Shown piece by piece: positions 39,745 through 49,800 of a DNA stretch of 64,000 nucleotides. Every line of letters begins with the position of its first letter. The stretch's first letter is position 1. The stretch is from assembly GCA_964401935.1 (NCBI GenBank), contig CAYOAL010000027.1, forward strand, positions 16,271 through 80,270, in the 5' to 3' direction. The notes beneath the pieces were generated by a model. The model was given only the letters and a program-made list of their open reading frames with translations. It was not told the origin of the DNA and ran no database searches. The translations under genes were made by a program, and so were the position numbers. The DNA is from JAPYTK01 sp964401935. GTDB lineage: Bacteria > Myxococcota_A > Polyangia > Polyangiales > Polyangiaceae.

Positions 39745-41492
39745 CTCCGCGCGCCACGCTCACGGCCCTCGCGCTCGCGGCCTTCGGCCTCGGCTGCCCC
39801 GAAAAGACCCAGGAGGCCCCGCGGGAGCCGGAGCCGAGCGCCCGCCCCTCGTCGTCGACCCCAGCCAAGGCCCAGAACCCCCAGAAGTCGCTCGAGCTCG
39901 CCTGTCAGGCGGGCAACCTCGAGCGCTGCGTCGCCCTCGGTCGCCTGCACGATCGCGGCGAAGGCGGCGCCGAGAAACGAGACACCGCCACGCAGCTGTT
40001 CGAGAAGGCCTGCACGGGGGGGCATCTGCCCGGCTGCGTCGCGCTCGGTCAACGCCTCGAGAGCGGCCGCGGGGTGGCCCCCGACGAGGCCCGCGCCTTC
40101 ACCCTCTACGAGAGAGCCTGCGTCGGAGGCGAGGCCGACGGCTGCGCCGCCCTCGGGGAGATGCACCGCCTCGCCCGCGGCACCCCCTACGATCCGGCCC
40201 GAGCGTGGCAGCTCTTCGAGCAGGCCTGCAAGGCGCAGTCGTCGACGGGCTGCGCGAGCCTCGCCGCCGCCGAGCTCGACGGCGAGGGCGGCGAGCGCAA
40301 CGTCGAGGCCGCGGTCGCCCGTTTCAGCGCCACCTGCGAGGCCAAGGGCGGCAGGGCCTGCGATCGCCTCGGGCACCTGTACGAGCTCGGCAAGGGCGGG
40401 GTGCCCATCGACATGTCGAAGGCGGTGGGCCTCTACGTGAAGGCCTGTGCCCTCGACCACGGCGATGGCTGCACGAACCTGGCGTGGGCCTACCAGCGTG
40501 GCTTTCGGCTGCCCCGGGATCTCGGCAAGGCGCACGAGCTCCACGTGAAGGCCTGCAAGCTCGGCTCCGGCTACGGCTGCGCCGACGTCGGGCGCGACCA
40601 CCACCGCGGCAACGGCGTCGCGAAGGAGCCCACGCTCGCGATCCCCTACTACGTCACCGCTTGCCAAGATCGGATCGGGCGGGGGTGCGAGTGGCTCGGA
40701 GAGCTCGAGCACGAGGGCCTCGCGGTGGTCGAGCAGGTGCGACAAGTGATCGAGCACCACAACGCGGCGTGCGGCCGCGGCGTGAAGGAGGCCTGCCGCA
40801 TGCCCGCCCTCATCCAGAACGCGGGCGCCGGACTCGACCGCGACAGCCAGCGGCTCGAGGCGTGGGGCAAGCAGTGCCAAGCCGGACAAGCCCCCGGTTG
40901 CCACGACCTCGGCACCGCGTTCGAGCACGGGACCGGGGTCACCCCCGACGCCGAGGGAGCGGCCAAGCTCTACGAGAAGGCGTGCGGGATGGGATATGCC
41001 GACGCGTGCGCGAGCTACGGCTTCGCGGTGTCGCGCGGATTTGGCGTCGAGCCCGACCCCAAGGCGGCAGCGGCGCTGTATGAGAAGTCGTGCAACGAAG
41101 GCAGCCCCACCGGCTGCAACAACCTCGGCTGGACCCTCGAGCGTGGCCTCGCCGGGGCCCCCGACAAGGCCCGCGCGCTCGAGACGTATCGGAAGGCCTG
41201 CGACAAGCGCCACACCCTCGCCTGTTACAACCTCGGCACCCTGCAACAGAACAGCGACGCGAACGAGGCCATCACCGTGTTCGAGCGGGCCTGCGATCGC
41301 AAACACGCCCTCTCGTGCTTCGCCCGCGCCACGCTGGGCGCGGGACCGGACAGCGACACCTCGAGCGCCGCCTCATGGCTCGAGCGGGCGTGCGACGCCG
41401 GCATGAGCCGGGCGTGCCGGATGGTGCAGAAGGCCGACTCCGGCGCCGACCCCGCGCCCCGTGGGACGGAGCTCTGGGACGACACCTTCTGA
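39735..41492 (+). CDS. Long Sel1-repeat lipoprotein
   Basis: About 585 residues if started at the TTG at 39735, the only nearby start that gives a proper signal peptide (ending in FGLGC); it overlaps the previous gene's end by ten bases, which implies coupling. An Arg/Pro/Ser linker follows. About thirteen Sel1-type repeats then fill residues 60-570, each with a Cys-Cys pair and an ALG/NLG core (CVALGRLHDRG, CTNLAWAYQRG, CHDLGTAFEHG, CNNLGWTLERG). One repeat near residues 330-360 is interrupted by a helical insert. It is probably a periplasmic-facing solenoid that binds partners. The paralogue directly upstream suggests a gene duplication. Confidence 0.85.
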   Translation: MPLTPRATLTALALAAFGLGCPEKTQEAPREPEPSARPSSSTPAKAQNPQKSLELACQAGNLERCVALGRLHDRGEGGAEKRDTATQLFEKACTGGHLPGCVALGQRLESGRGVAPDEARAFTLYERACVGGEADGCAALGEMHRLARGTPYDPARAWQLFEQACKAQSSTGCASLAAAELDGEGGERNVEAAVARFSATCEAKGGRACDRLGHLYELGKGGVPIDMSKAVGLYVKACALDHGDGCTNLAWAYQRGFRLPRDLGKAHELHVKACKLGSGYGCADVGRDHHRGNGVAKEPTLAIPYYVTACQDRIGRGCEWLGELEHEGLAVVEQVRQVIEHHNAACGRGVKEACRMPALIQNAGAGLDRDSQRLEAWGKQCQAGQAPGCHDLGTAFEHGTGVTPDAEGAAKLYEKACGMGYADACASYGFAVSRGFGVEPDPKAAAALYEKSCNEGSPTGCNNLGWTLERGLAGAPDKARALETYRKACDKRHTLACYNLGTLQQNSDANEAITVFERACDRKHALSCFARATLGAGPDSDTSSAASWLERACDAGMSRACRMVQKADSGADPAPRGTELWDDTF

Positions 41493-41504
41493 CGCCGGCG
41501 GCCC

Positions 41505-42239
41505 TCAGCACACGATCTCGCCGAACGCACAGCACGGGTCACCGAGCGCGTCGCTGCACACTGGGGCGGGCTCCGGAGCGGGCCTCGCTGGCGCAGCGGG
41601 CACCGCCGCCACCGCAGCCGGCCGTGACGCGCGCTGTGGACCGCGGGCGGCCGGAGCCGCGGCCGCGGTGACGAGCTCGGGAGCTTCCGACTGCACGGTC
41701 GCGGTCGGCGTCTCGAGCGGTGGCTCGGCCGCGGCGCGCGCCACCGTCGGGGTCGCCACGTGCGCCGCCTGCACCCGCACCGCCGTCTCCTCCGAGCTCA
41801 CGAGGCCGAGCACGGTGATCGTCCACACCGCCGCCACCGTCAGACCGAACCAGCGTAGACGCTTGCCCCGCAGCTCAGCCTCGGCCTCGATGCGCGCGCG
41901 CTCGAGCTCGTTGCGCTGGCGCAGCTCCGCGAGACGTGCCTCGTGGGCGGCTTCGATGCGAGCGCGGGCGGCCTCGGCGTCGCGGCGCCCGCGGAGCCGG
42001 GCCGCGAGCTCGAGGCGTTCGCGGCGACGGGCGGCGCGACGCTCCTCCTCCTCACGGGCCCGTGCCCGCTCGGCGCGGCCCCGTTGGTTCTCGGCGACCA
42101 GCGCCTCGACGCGACGCCGACGCTCGGCGAGGGCACGGCGGGTCGCGTCCTCGCGCACGCGGTCTCGGCCGAGCGCCACGAGGACGCCGAGCGAGGTGTT
42201 GAGGGAAGACTCGGACTGGGGGGACGAAGGTTGGTTCAT
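41505..42239 (-). CDS. Coiled-coil membrane protein with Cys-rich end
   Basis: About 244 residues from the ATG at 42239, with GGAG eight bases upstream. Residues 20-125 are a long, highly charged helix rich in Arg, Glu and Ala (RRRVEALVAENQRGRAERAR and similar), very likely a coiled coil. One transmembrane helix follows (WFGLTVAAVWTITVLGLV). The outside part is Ala/Pro/Thr-rich and ends with VCSDALGDPCCAFGEIVC, a small four-Cys knot. No family is recognised. It is convergent with the Sel1 lipoprotein gene, 12 bases apart. Confidence 0.65.
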   Translation of the reverse strand: MNQPSSPQSESSLNTSLGVLVALGRDRVREDATRRALAERRRRVEALVAENQRGRAERARAREEEERRAARRRERLELAARLRGRRDAEAARARIEAAHEARLAELRQRNELERARIEAEAELRGKRLRWFGLTVAAVWTITVLGLVSSEETAVRVQAAHVATPTVARAAAEPPLETPTATVQSEAPELVTAAAAPAARGPQRASRPAAVAAVPAAPARPAPEPAPVCSDALGDPCCAFGEIVC

Positions 42240-42431
42240 GGGCTGACTCCAGCACCGGGCAGGCCGGTGGACGTTCGGTGACGGAAACCCTCGCTCGTGT
42301 CGCTCCCCGTCCCCGGACGGAGCGCCGACCGGAGACAGTCCTTGGACGGGCTCCTCGCTCGTATCATTCACGCCGCTCCGTAGGCGCAGGTTCCTCGTGC
42401 GAAACACCCGAAAATCTGTCATGCATGCGCC

Positions 42432-44078
42432 ATGCTTTTTTCACGCGCTCGGGGGCGCTCGCTGTGGGTCGTGCTCAGTCTGGTGGCGTTCGTCTTCGCC
42501 CTCGCCGACGGCTGCGTACCGGGCGGAGGCAGCGAGTTCGGTGACGACGACGATGGCTCGTCCTCGTCGCAGGGAGGCGCGGGGGGCGGCGTCGACTTCA
42601 CCGGCACGGGCGGCAACGACAACTTCGTCGGTGACCCGAAGACCTGCGAGGAGGCCGAGGCCTCGAAGAGCTACATCGGCTGCGATTTCTGGCCCACCGT
42701 CACCCCCAACAACGTGTGGTCGGTGTTCGACTACGCGGTGGTGGTGGCCAACACCGGCGACAACGTGGTGGACGTGACGGTGACCCGTGGGACCAACACC
42801 GTGGCCACCGCGCAGATCCAGCCCGACTCGCTGCAGACCATCTATCTGCCGTGGGTCACCGAGCTGAAGGGCCCGGACGCGGACGAGTTCGGCGGCGCGA
42901 TGCCCCTCGCCGCGAGCGTTCGGGTGGCCAACGGCGCGTATCACCTCACCTCGACCTATCCGGTGACCGTGTACCAGTTCAACGCGCTCGAGTACGCCCC
43001 GCAGGGCGGCCCGCCAGGCAAGAACTGGAGCGCCTGTCCGGCCGACGGCATCTTCATGCAGTGCTTCTCGTACTCCAACGACGCGTCGCTGCTCCTGCCG
43101 TCGACGGCGATGACCGGCAACTACCGCATCACCTCCATCGTGGGATGGCCCTCCGCTTCGATCGGCGCCTACATCACGGTCACCGGCACCGCAGACAACA
43201 CGGACGTGACGCTCGCGCTCTCGGGGAGCGCGGGGATCGTGGCTGGCGGCGGCCTCCCCGCGACGAGCGCGGGGGGCACCGCGAGCTTCACCGTCAACCG
43301 CGGAGAGGTGGTGCTCGTGCTCGCGCCACCGACCGCCGATCTCAGCGGCTCGCTGCTCACGGCCTCCGCGCCCGTGCAGGTGCTCACCGGCATCCCCTGC
43401 CAACAGGTCCCCAACGGCATCCAGGCCTGCGACCACATGGAAGAGTCGGTGTTCCCCGCCGAGACGCTCGGGCAGCGGTACGTGGTCACGCGACCGACGG
43501 GCCCCAACGGCAACGCCCCCGGCCACGTCGTGCGCCTCTACGGCAACTTCGACGGCACCAACCTCACGTACACCGGTGACACGCCGCCCGGCGCCCCCAG
43601 CACGCTCAACGCGGGACAGGTGGTCGATCTCGGGCAGGTCAACGGCGACTTCGAGGTGTCGGGCGACCAGGCCTTCGCGGTCGCGTCCCTCGAGCTCGGC
43701 GCCCAGATCGTCGATCCCAACGCCACCCTCGAGGCCAAGGGCGACCCGGCGATGTCTCTCATCACCGCCGTCGAGCAGTATCGCGACAAATACGTGTTCC
43801 TCGCGCCCACCGACTACGACGTGAACTACGTCGACGTCATCCACCCCGCGGGGGCCTCCATCACCCTCGACGGTGCGCCCATCAACGGGATCCAGGCGCC
43901 CGCCGGCAACGAACACATGATCACCCGCGTAGTGCTCAGCAACACCGCCGGCGGCGCGCACGTGCTCCAGGCCGACGTGCCGGTTGGCATCCAGGTGACG
44001 GGCTACGGCGCCTACACGAGCTTCTATTACCCGGGTGGGCTCAACCTGAAGAGCATCGCGCCGCCTCCGGTCCAGTAG
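42432..44078 (+). CDS. IgGFc-binding-type lipoprotein
   Basis: A 548-residue lipoprotein with a signal peptide ending in ALADGC and an acidic Gly/Ser linker (FGDDDDGSSSSQGGAGGG). The body matches the IgGFc-binding N-terminal domain found in many Myxococcota surface proteins: a central LLTASAPVQVLTGIPCQQVP, ACDHMEESVFPAETLG and QRYVVTRP, with repeated beta strands (FDYAVVVANTGDNVVDVTVT) before it and FYYPGGLNLKSI at the end. In animals the related domain occurs in FCGBP; in bacteria its ligand is unknown. The domain covers almost the whole mature protein, so it probably acts as an adhesin or scaffold on the outer membrane. Confidence 0.8.
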   Translation: MLFSRARGRSLWVVLSLVAFVFALADGCVPGGGSEFGDDDDGSSSSQGGAGGGVDFTGTGGNDNFVGDPKTCEEAEASKSYIGCDFWPTVTPNNVWSVFDYAVVVANTGDNVVDVTVTRGTNTVATAQIQPDSLQTIYLPWVTELKGPDADEFGGAMPLAASVRVANGAYHLTSTYPVTVYQFNALEYAPQGGPPGKNWSACPADGIFMQCFSYSNDASLLLPSTAMTGNYRITSIVGWPSASIGAYITVTGTADNTDVTLALSGSAGIVAGGGLPATSAGGTASFTVNRGEVVLVLAPPTADLSGSLLTASAPVQVLTGIPCQQVPNGIQACDHMEESVFPAETLGQRYVVTRPTGPNGNAPGHVVRLYGNFDGTNLTYTGDTPPGAPSTLNAGQVVDLGQVNGDFEVSGDQAFAVASLELGAQIVDPNATLEAKGDPAMSLITAVEQYRDKYVFLAPTDYDVNYVDVIHPAGASITLDGAPINGIQAPAGNEHMITRVVLSNTAGGAHVLQADVPVGIQVTGYGAYTSFYYPGGLNLKSIAPPPVQ

Positions 44079-44177
44079 GGCACCGGCGCGCGGGCCCGCC
44101 CTCGACGACGTGTGCGCTCCCGGCGCAGGCGCGGTCGGGGCTGCGCCGCTCGCTCCCGTCGGGCCGTCGGCCCCAGC

Positions 44178-44561
44178 TCAGCGGCGCTGCTGCAAGCGCT
44201 GGCTGATGCGCTCGAGCTCTTCGTCGCGCCCGGCGAGGGGCTCGTCGAAATGGACCCCGATCTCCCAGCGCCACAGATCGGAGCGACCGGGGTCGAGCGC
44301 CACCCGACGCACGACGGTGCCGCTCGTGTGAATCTTGGCTGCGCTCGGATCGCTCGAGGTGTGGATCAACAGCTCCACGCGGGCGTCCACCTCGAGATCT
44401 CGCGCCGCGAACAGGAGCGCCCCCGAGGTGCTCACGTTGCGGATCAGCGCGAGCGCAGACTTGTCCGCGGTCTCCACCTCGGCCACCACACACACCAGCC
44501 GCCGTACGTGCTCCCGCCGGTCATCCGCCGACTCCCCCTTCGCCCCTTCGTGCTCCGTCAT
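44178..44561 (-). CDS. PilZ-domain protein
   Basis: A 127-residue stand-alone PilZ domain. The c-di-GMP-binding N-terminal motif is RREHVRR (R-x-x-x-R) and the second motif is NVSTSGALLF (N-x-S-x-x-G), followed by the usual VELLIHTS, GTVVRRVAL and IGVHFDEPL. Both binding elements are intact, so it can be expected to bind cyclic di-GMP. It lies 104 bases downstream of the flavoprotein gene that ends the 52.9-44.7 kb operon, on the same strand, and may be part of or read through from it. The C-terminus ends in a short charged helix. Confidence 0.85.
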   Translation of the reverse strand: MTEHEGAKGESADDRREHVRRLVCVVAEVETADKSALALIRNVSTSGALLFAARDLEVDARVELLIHTSSDPSAAKIHTSGTVVRRVALDPGRSDLWRWEIGVHFDEPLAGRDEELERISQRLQQRR

Positions 44562-44665
44562 CGTCGTCCTCCGCCTGCGTCGTCACCGTCTCTCGGAACC
44601 TCTCAAAACCACACGACGGCGCACGTTGGCGCCATCCACCCGTCGCCCCCCGGCGTCCAGCGCGT

Positions 44666-46852
44666 TCACCATTTCTGGAGCCAGCTCCACCCGATGATGC
44701 GCCGCGGGGCCCCCGTGATGGCACGCGCGGCCCCCATGCCGCTCATGACCGCCCCCTCCACGCACGACGCGTTCACGCCGGTGCGAGTCCAGGTGCCTGC
44801 GAGGTACAGGTTGTCGAAGCCCGAGTCGCCCGGCGCCAGTCGATATTGGCACGTATTCGTCATCGACTGCACGCAGCAGTCGGTCGGATCGACGTTCGCC
44901 TTCACGAACTGCGCGTCGAAGCGGGCAGCCCCCTCCCGCCCCTCGTCGTCGTGGAGCGTCGACCAGTCGACCTCCCAGCTCCCGGGGCGAGCGGCCCCGG
45001 GCCACAAATAGCCGGTGTACGCCTCGAGCCACGCGATCCCCAGGGCACGCACCTCCGCCGCCGCGCGCCGCCCGGTGTCCGTCCTCGACGCCGGCTCCTT
45101 GTAGAGCTGCGTGTCGTACACCCCGCAGAAGTAGTGCACGCTCCGAGGCCGATTCCCGCGCCACTGCTCCACCTCGAGCACCTGCGTCATGTCGGCCCAG
45201 ATGTCGAGCGGGGGAGGGCCGTTCACCAGCGCCGGTAGCTCGCCCGCGAGGCCCGCCCGCCGATAGTCGAAGCGGAGCCGTGCGAGATCGCGGTCCATCC
45301 ACAGCTGCACCGCCTGAGACGGCACGAGCCCGAGGTTCTGGCACATCGCGTCGAACTTCGGCGCGTGCGCGGTGAGCTCGTCGACGATGGTGTCGTCTTC
45401 GTCGTTGAGCTTCTTGAACGCACCGAGCGCGATCGCGAGCACCACGGCGTCGAAGTGTGTCCCCCGCTCGAGCACGCGCTCGCCCGCCGGAGGCCAGGCC
45501 TCCCACTTCGACTCGAAATCGACCCCCGCCGCCTTCATCGCCTCGCCGCCTTCGAGCTGCTCCCAGAGCGGGTGCGAGGGCCACACCGGGCCGTAGTCCA
45601 CCACGAACGTCGGCCGATAGGGCCCGTTCTCGGCCTTGGTCTCCGCTTGCACCCGGATCCGCACGCGCTCGACGTTCTTCTTGTCGTCCGAGAGCTCGAG
45701 GCGCTCGACGCGCTGAAAGAACTCGAAGCGCACGCCGCGCGCCGTGAGCGCCTCGTAGAGCGGCGCGATGAGGAGATCCCCCATCCCTCCTTGCACCTCG
45801 TACATCACCGCGCCCTTGTAGGTGAAGATGAGGCGGAGGATGAGGCGGAGGGCGGTCCCCGCCTCCATGTCCGGACGGCGGCGATCCCCGTCGGTGTACT
45901 GGAAGATCGCCTCGTAGAGCACGCGCATGAAGGTGGAGTCGAGCACCACCTCTGCGCAGCCGTTCTCCCGCATCCAGGCGGTGAACTCGAGGTGGTTGAT
46001 GCGGTTCAGGTCGCCGTCCTCGAGGATGTCGTAAGCGGGGTTGAGCAAGCCGTTCAGCATCGCGATCGCGTACTCGGCGAACATCCAGTACATGCGCTCC
46101 GAGCCCGTCGACTCTGCGATCTCCTCCTCCACCTCGTCGCTGATCTTGCGCAGCAGCCAGCGCAGCGCGTTGAAGTGCCTCACCGTGAAGCGAGCCACGT
46201 CGCGCTCGATGTCGCGGATAAAGCGGCACAGCGCACGGAAGAGGCTACCGAGGGGGCCTCGCTCAGCGAGCGCGCGCACCTCGGCCTCCTCGTCGGCGAG
46301 CACGTCGATCACCTCGCGAAACACCGCGAGGACGTGTTCGGGCGGCGCAAACGCCGACCGCTTCCGGGCCACCCCCGCCTCGGGGTGGAAGAACCAGTTC
46401 TCGATGGCGCTGAGCAAGCCCGAGATCACATCCCACAGCGAGGGGTTGACGTCCTCCCCGCCGGGCGCCTCGTCGGTGGAGGCCCAGAGCTGGGGGAAAT
46501 ACTGCCAGCGCTCCTCTTCGTCCTGATAGCCGATGGGCGTGTAGCTCCGCGGCTTCATCACGTCCTCCCAGCGCTGGAACGGGTTCCGCGGATCCTTGTC
46601 CCAGCTGTCGTAGAGCTCGAACAGGAGGTTGAACGCGTTGTCGTAGAACCCGAACCACACGTGCAGGCCGTGCTCCACGTTGCGCACCTCGGGCCCCTCT
46701 CTGCCGCTGGCGAGCTTCCCTCCGAGGCGCCAGCCAAGCTGATACACGGTCACCTCGTACCGACTCCGCAGCGCCTCGGTTCGCGTGAGCTCCCACGCCG
46801 TGGTGAGCCCCGCGATCCCCCCACCCAACACCGCAACCCGCTCTCTCGTCAC
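44666..46852 (-). CDS. FAD-dependent oxidoreductase, zeta-carotene-desaturase/amine-oxidase-like
   Basis: A 728-residue flavoprotein. The GTG start overlaps the stop codon of the cyclase gene (GTGA), showing translational coupling. The N-terminus has the dinucleotide-binding motif VAVLGGGIAGLTTAWEL, then YQLGWRLGGKLASG. VEHGLHVWFGFYDNAFNLLF closely resembles the MGLHVFFGCYxNLF segment of zeta-carotene desaturases. The FAD-closing motif near the end is NLYLAGTWTRTGVNASCVEG. The protein is about 200 residues longer than usual; the extra is mainly helical sequence at residues 110-260 (FRALCRFIRDIERDVARFTV, HFNALRWLL). A carotenoid or similar polyene substrate is likely because the operon also encodes a carotenoid oxygenase. 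No signal peptide. Confidence 0.8.
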   Translation of the reverse strand: MTRERVAVLGGGIAGLTTAWELTRTEALRSRYEVTVYQLGWRLGGKLASGREGPEVRNVEHGLHVWFGFYDNAFNLLFELYDSWDKDPRNPFQRWEDVMKPRSYTPIGYQDEEERWQYFPQLWASTDEAPGGEDVNPSLWDVISGLLSAIENWFFHPEAGVARKRSAFAPPEHVLAVFREVIDVLADEEAEVRALAERGPLGSLFRALCRFIRDIERDVARFTVRHFNALRWLLRKISDEVEEEIAESTGSERMYWMFAEYAIAMLNGLLNPAYDILEDGDLNRINHLEFTAWMRENGCAEVVLDSTFMRVLYEAIFQYTDGDRRRPDMEAGTALRLILRLIFTYKGAVMYEVQGGMGDLLIAPLYEALTARGVRFEFFQRVERLELSDDKKNVERVRIRVQAETKAENGPYRPTFVVDYGPVWPSHPLWEQLEGGEAMKAAGVDFESKWEAWPPAGERVLERGTHFDAVVLAIALGAFKKLNDEDDTIVDELTAHAPKFDAMCQNLGLVPSQAVQLWMDRDLARLRFDYRRAGLAGELPALVNGPPPLDIWADMTQVLEVEQWRGNRPRSVHYFCGVYDTQLYKEPASRTDTGRRAAAEVRALGIAWLEAYTGYLWPGAARPGSWEVDWSTLHDDEGREGAARFDAQFVKANVDPTDCCVQSMTNTCQYRLAPGDSGFDNLYLAGTWTRTGVNASCVEGAVMSGMGAARAITGAPRRIIGWSWLQKW

Positions 46853-49800
46853 ATCCCCCCCTTCCCACGGTCGCCCGCGATTCGCTCCAGCCAAGCGACA
46901 TCGCCCTGCCAGCTCGCGGCGCCAAGCGCCTCGAGTCGCGCGGTCGCCGCGTCCAGCCCCCGTCGATCGCCGCTGCCCGCCGCCAGCCACCGCGCGGCGC
47001 GCGCCGCCTCGAGCGGCATCCCCAGCGCATCCCCCGCTTGCGCCGCCGCGCGCCAGTGGGCCAGGGCACGGCGTGTCTTGCCGCGCTGCCACGCGAGCCG
47101 ACCGCGCATCAGCCCCGCCGCTGGCCGCGCGGTGGGCAACATCCACGCGTAGGTGCGGAGCACGTCGCAGATCCGCGCCGCGTCGCGCCGCGCCGTCGCG
47201 TCGCTCGCGTCTTGGTTTGCGCTGAGCAGCACGTCGGCCGCCGCCGCGATGCCCCAAACCATCCAGTAGGTCACGGGGAACCCATCCTCGAGCGTCGCGA
47301 GCACGCGCCGCGCTGCCCGCCGTGCGCGCGCGGGCTCACCGGCCCTCCCGTAGGCAGCGGCGAGCAACCCACGGCAGAGGATGGCCTCCGACGAGCTCGT
47401 CTGGGCGTTGTCCTCGAGCAGCGCCTCGAGGTCCTGCAAGAACGGCAGGTCGAGCCCCCGCGGTAGCCGCGCCGCGAGCCGGCCCCCGTGGCCCCAGAGG
47501 CGGATCTGGGGCGCGCCGCCGGGACCGGCCGACGCGATCGCGCGCGAGAGGACCGCGTCCGCGCGCTCGAAATCGCCGGTAAAGAGCCAGCGGAACCCCA
47601 CCGTGATGAGACACGTCTGCATGCGGAAGCGGTCGCCGAGGCGCTCGTTGATGGCCGCCGCTTCCCCCCCCACCGCCTCCGCGACCGCCCAGTCCCCCAC
47701 GCTGAGCGCGTGAACACACGCCAGCTGGAACGTGAGCGCGGCCTCGGCCGGCCCGAGCCGCTCCCGCGCGAGCTCGATCCCGCGGTCTCGATAGCGTCGC
47801 GACGTCTCGTGCATCCCCGAGAGCACGAGCATGATCGCGGTGCCGGTGTAGCCCTGGGCCGTCTCGCGTGCCGCCCCCGCCACCTCCGCCGCGTTGAGCG
47901 AGCGCAAGCAGTTGTGCACCAGCTCGAGCGGTCGATTCTGAAAGTAGGCGATCTCGGAGAGGCGCCCGTAGCCGTTCGCCTCGACCAACATGCGGCTCGT
48001 CTCCGGCGCTCGGCGCGGCGGCCTCAGCCGATGCCACACCTGGCGGACCACCTCGACCCCCACCCGCAGCGCGAGGCCGGCGCGGGTCTCCGGAACCTGC
48101 AGCTGCCGCATGCGGAGCGACTCGGTGAAGAGCTCGCCGGCGGTGTCGAGCTCGGTGAGCATGAGGTTGGCGATCGCGAGCATCTCGAGCCAGCGCGCAC
48201 GGCGCTCCTCGTCCACCTTCAGGCCGTGATCGGTCGCGAGCGCGAGCGCGCGCTCCACGAGCCCACGCGCCTCCAGGTTGGAGAACGCGTCGAGCGCCTG
48301 CTTCCCCGCCTCTTCGAGGAACTCGATCGCCCGCTGCATCTCCCCCGCCCGCTCCCAGTGGTACGCGAGGAGCACCAGCACCGCACCCAAATCGGCCCCC
48401 TGGCGCTCCTCGATGAAGGCGGCGGCGCGGCGATGGAGCTCGCGGCGCTGCCCGTGCAGCAGGCCCTCGTACACCACGTCTTGCATCGTCACGTGGCGAA
48501 ACGAGAGGGCATGGTCCGGCTCTTCGACGAAGATCCCCTCGCGGGAGAGGTCGTCGATCGCGCGCTCGAGCTCCCCCCGATCGTGGTGGTTCACCGGGAA
48601 GAGCGCGGCGAGCATGGAGCGCGTGAAGCTCTGTCCGATGACGGCCGCGGTTCGGATGGCGAGCTGGGCGGTGACCGAGACGCGGTCGAAGTGGGACGTG
48701 ATGGCCCCCTCCAGACTGTCGGGGACGGTCGCCGCCTCGAGCTCGCGCCCCTCCACGAGGCGGCAGGTGTCTCCCGCGATGGCGACGATCCCCTGCCCCA
48801 CCAAGGCCAGCGCGAGCTCCTCGGAGTGGAGCGGATGTCCCTCGGCCCGCTCCCACACGAAGGCCTCCACGGCGTCGGGAACCGCCCGGACGCCGAGCCG
48901 CCGCTCGATCAGGCGCCGCGCCACGTCCCGCGGGAGCCGGTCGAGCACGATCCGCTCGGCGCCCGGGACGTTGGCGAGCTCCGTGAGCGGGCCCGCCCCC
49001 GCCCCGTCCGTGGGTCGGGTGCCGACGAGCACCATCACCCCCTTCGCCTTGCGGACCACGTCGAGCAAGAGGCGCAGCGACACCGAGTCGAACCAGTGCG
49101 CGTCGTCGAGCACGAGCGCGACACGCTCCTCGGCGGCGGCGCGCTCGAGGAGGTGCACCACGAGGGCCCCGATGGAGTCTGCCCGCGCCGCGGCGGACAT
49201 CTCTTCGGTCACCTCGGTCTCCGCCATCCCGAGGGGGAGCAGCGCCCCCAGCGCCGGAGCCCACGTCTCGAGCTGGGGCTCCCCCGCGACCGCGCGCTCG
49301 AGGGCGTGCCGGCGTCCGGCGGCGTCGAGCTCGCCGCCGAGCAGCTCGGTGAGGATCGCGCGCCACGGGTAGAAGGCGGTGGCCCGCTCGATGGCGTGTC
49401 CCGCGCCCCGCAGCACTCGCAACCCCCGCGCGCGGGCCGCCTGCACCAGATCGGCGAGCAGGTGCGACTTTCCCACCCCTGCCTCTCCTTCCACCACGAT
49501 CGGCGGGTGGCGATCACCAGGCTCGGCGACGAGCCGGGCGAGCACCCGGTCCCGCGGCCCCTCGCGCCCCAAGAGCGGCTGGAAGGTGCGCTTGGGTGCG
49601 CCGACCGCCACCGGTCGAAACGCCTCGAGCGGCAGACGCAAGCCGCGCACCGCGAGCGCTCCGAGCGCCTCGCAGCGGACGTGCTCACCGGCCGCGGTGG
49701 CCGTCTCCTCGTCGCACAAGATGCGGTGCTCACCGTGCTGCATGAGCCGCGCCGCGACGTTCATCGGGTGCCCGACCATCGCGTAGGCGCGGCGCCGCTC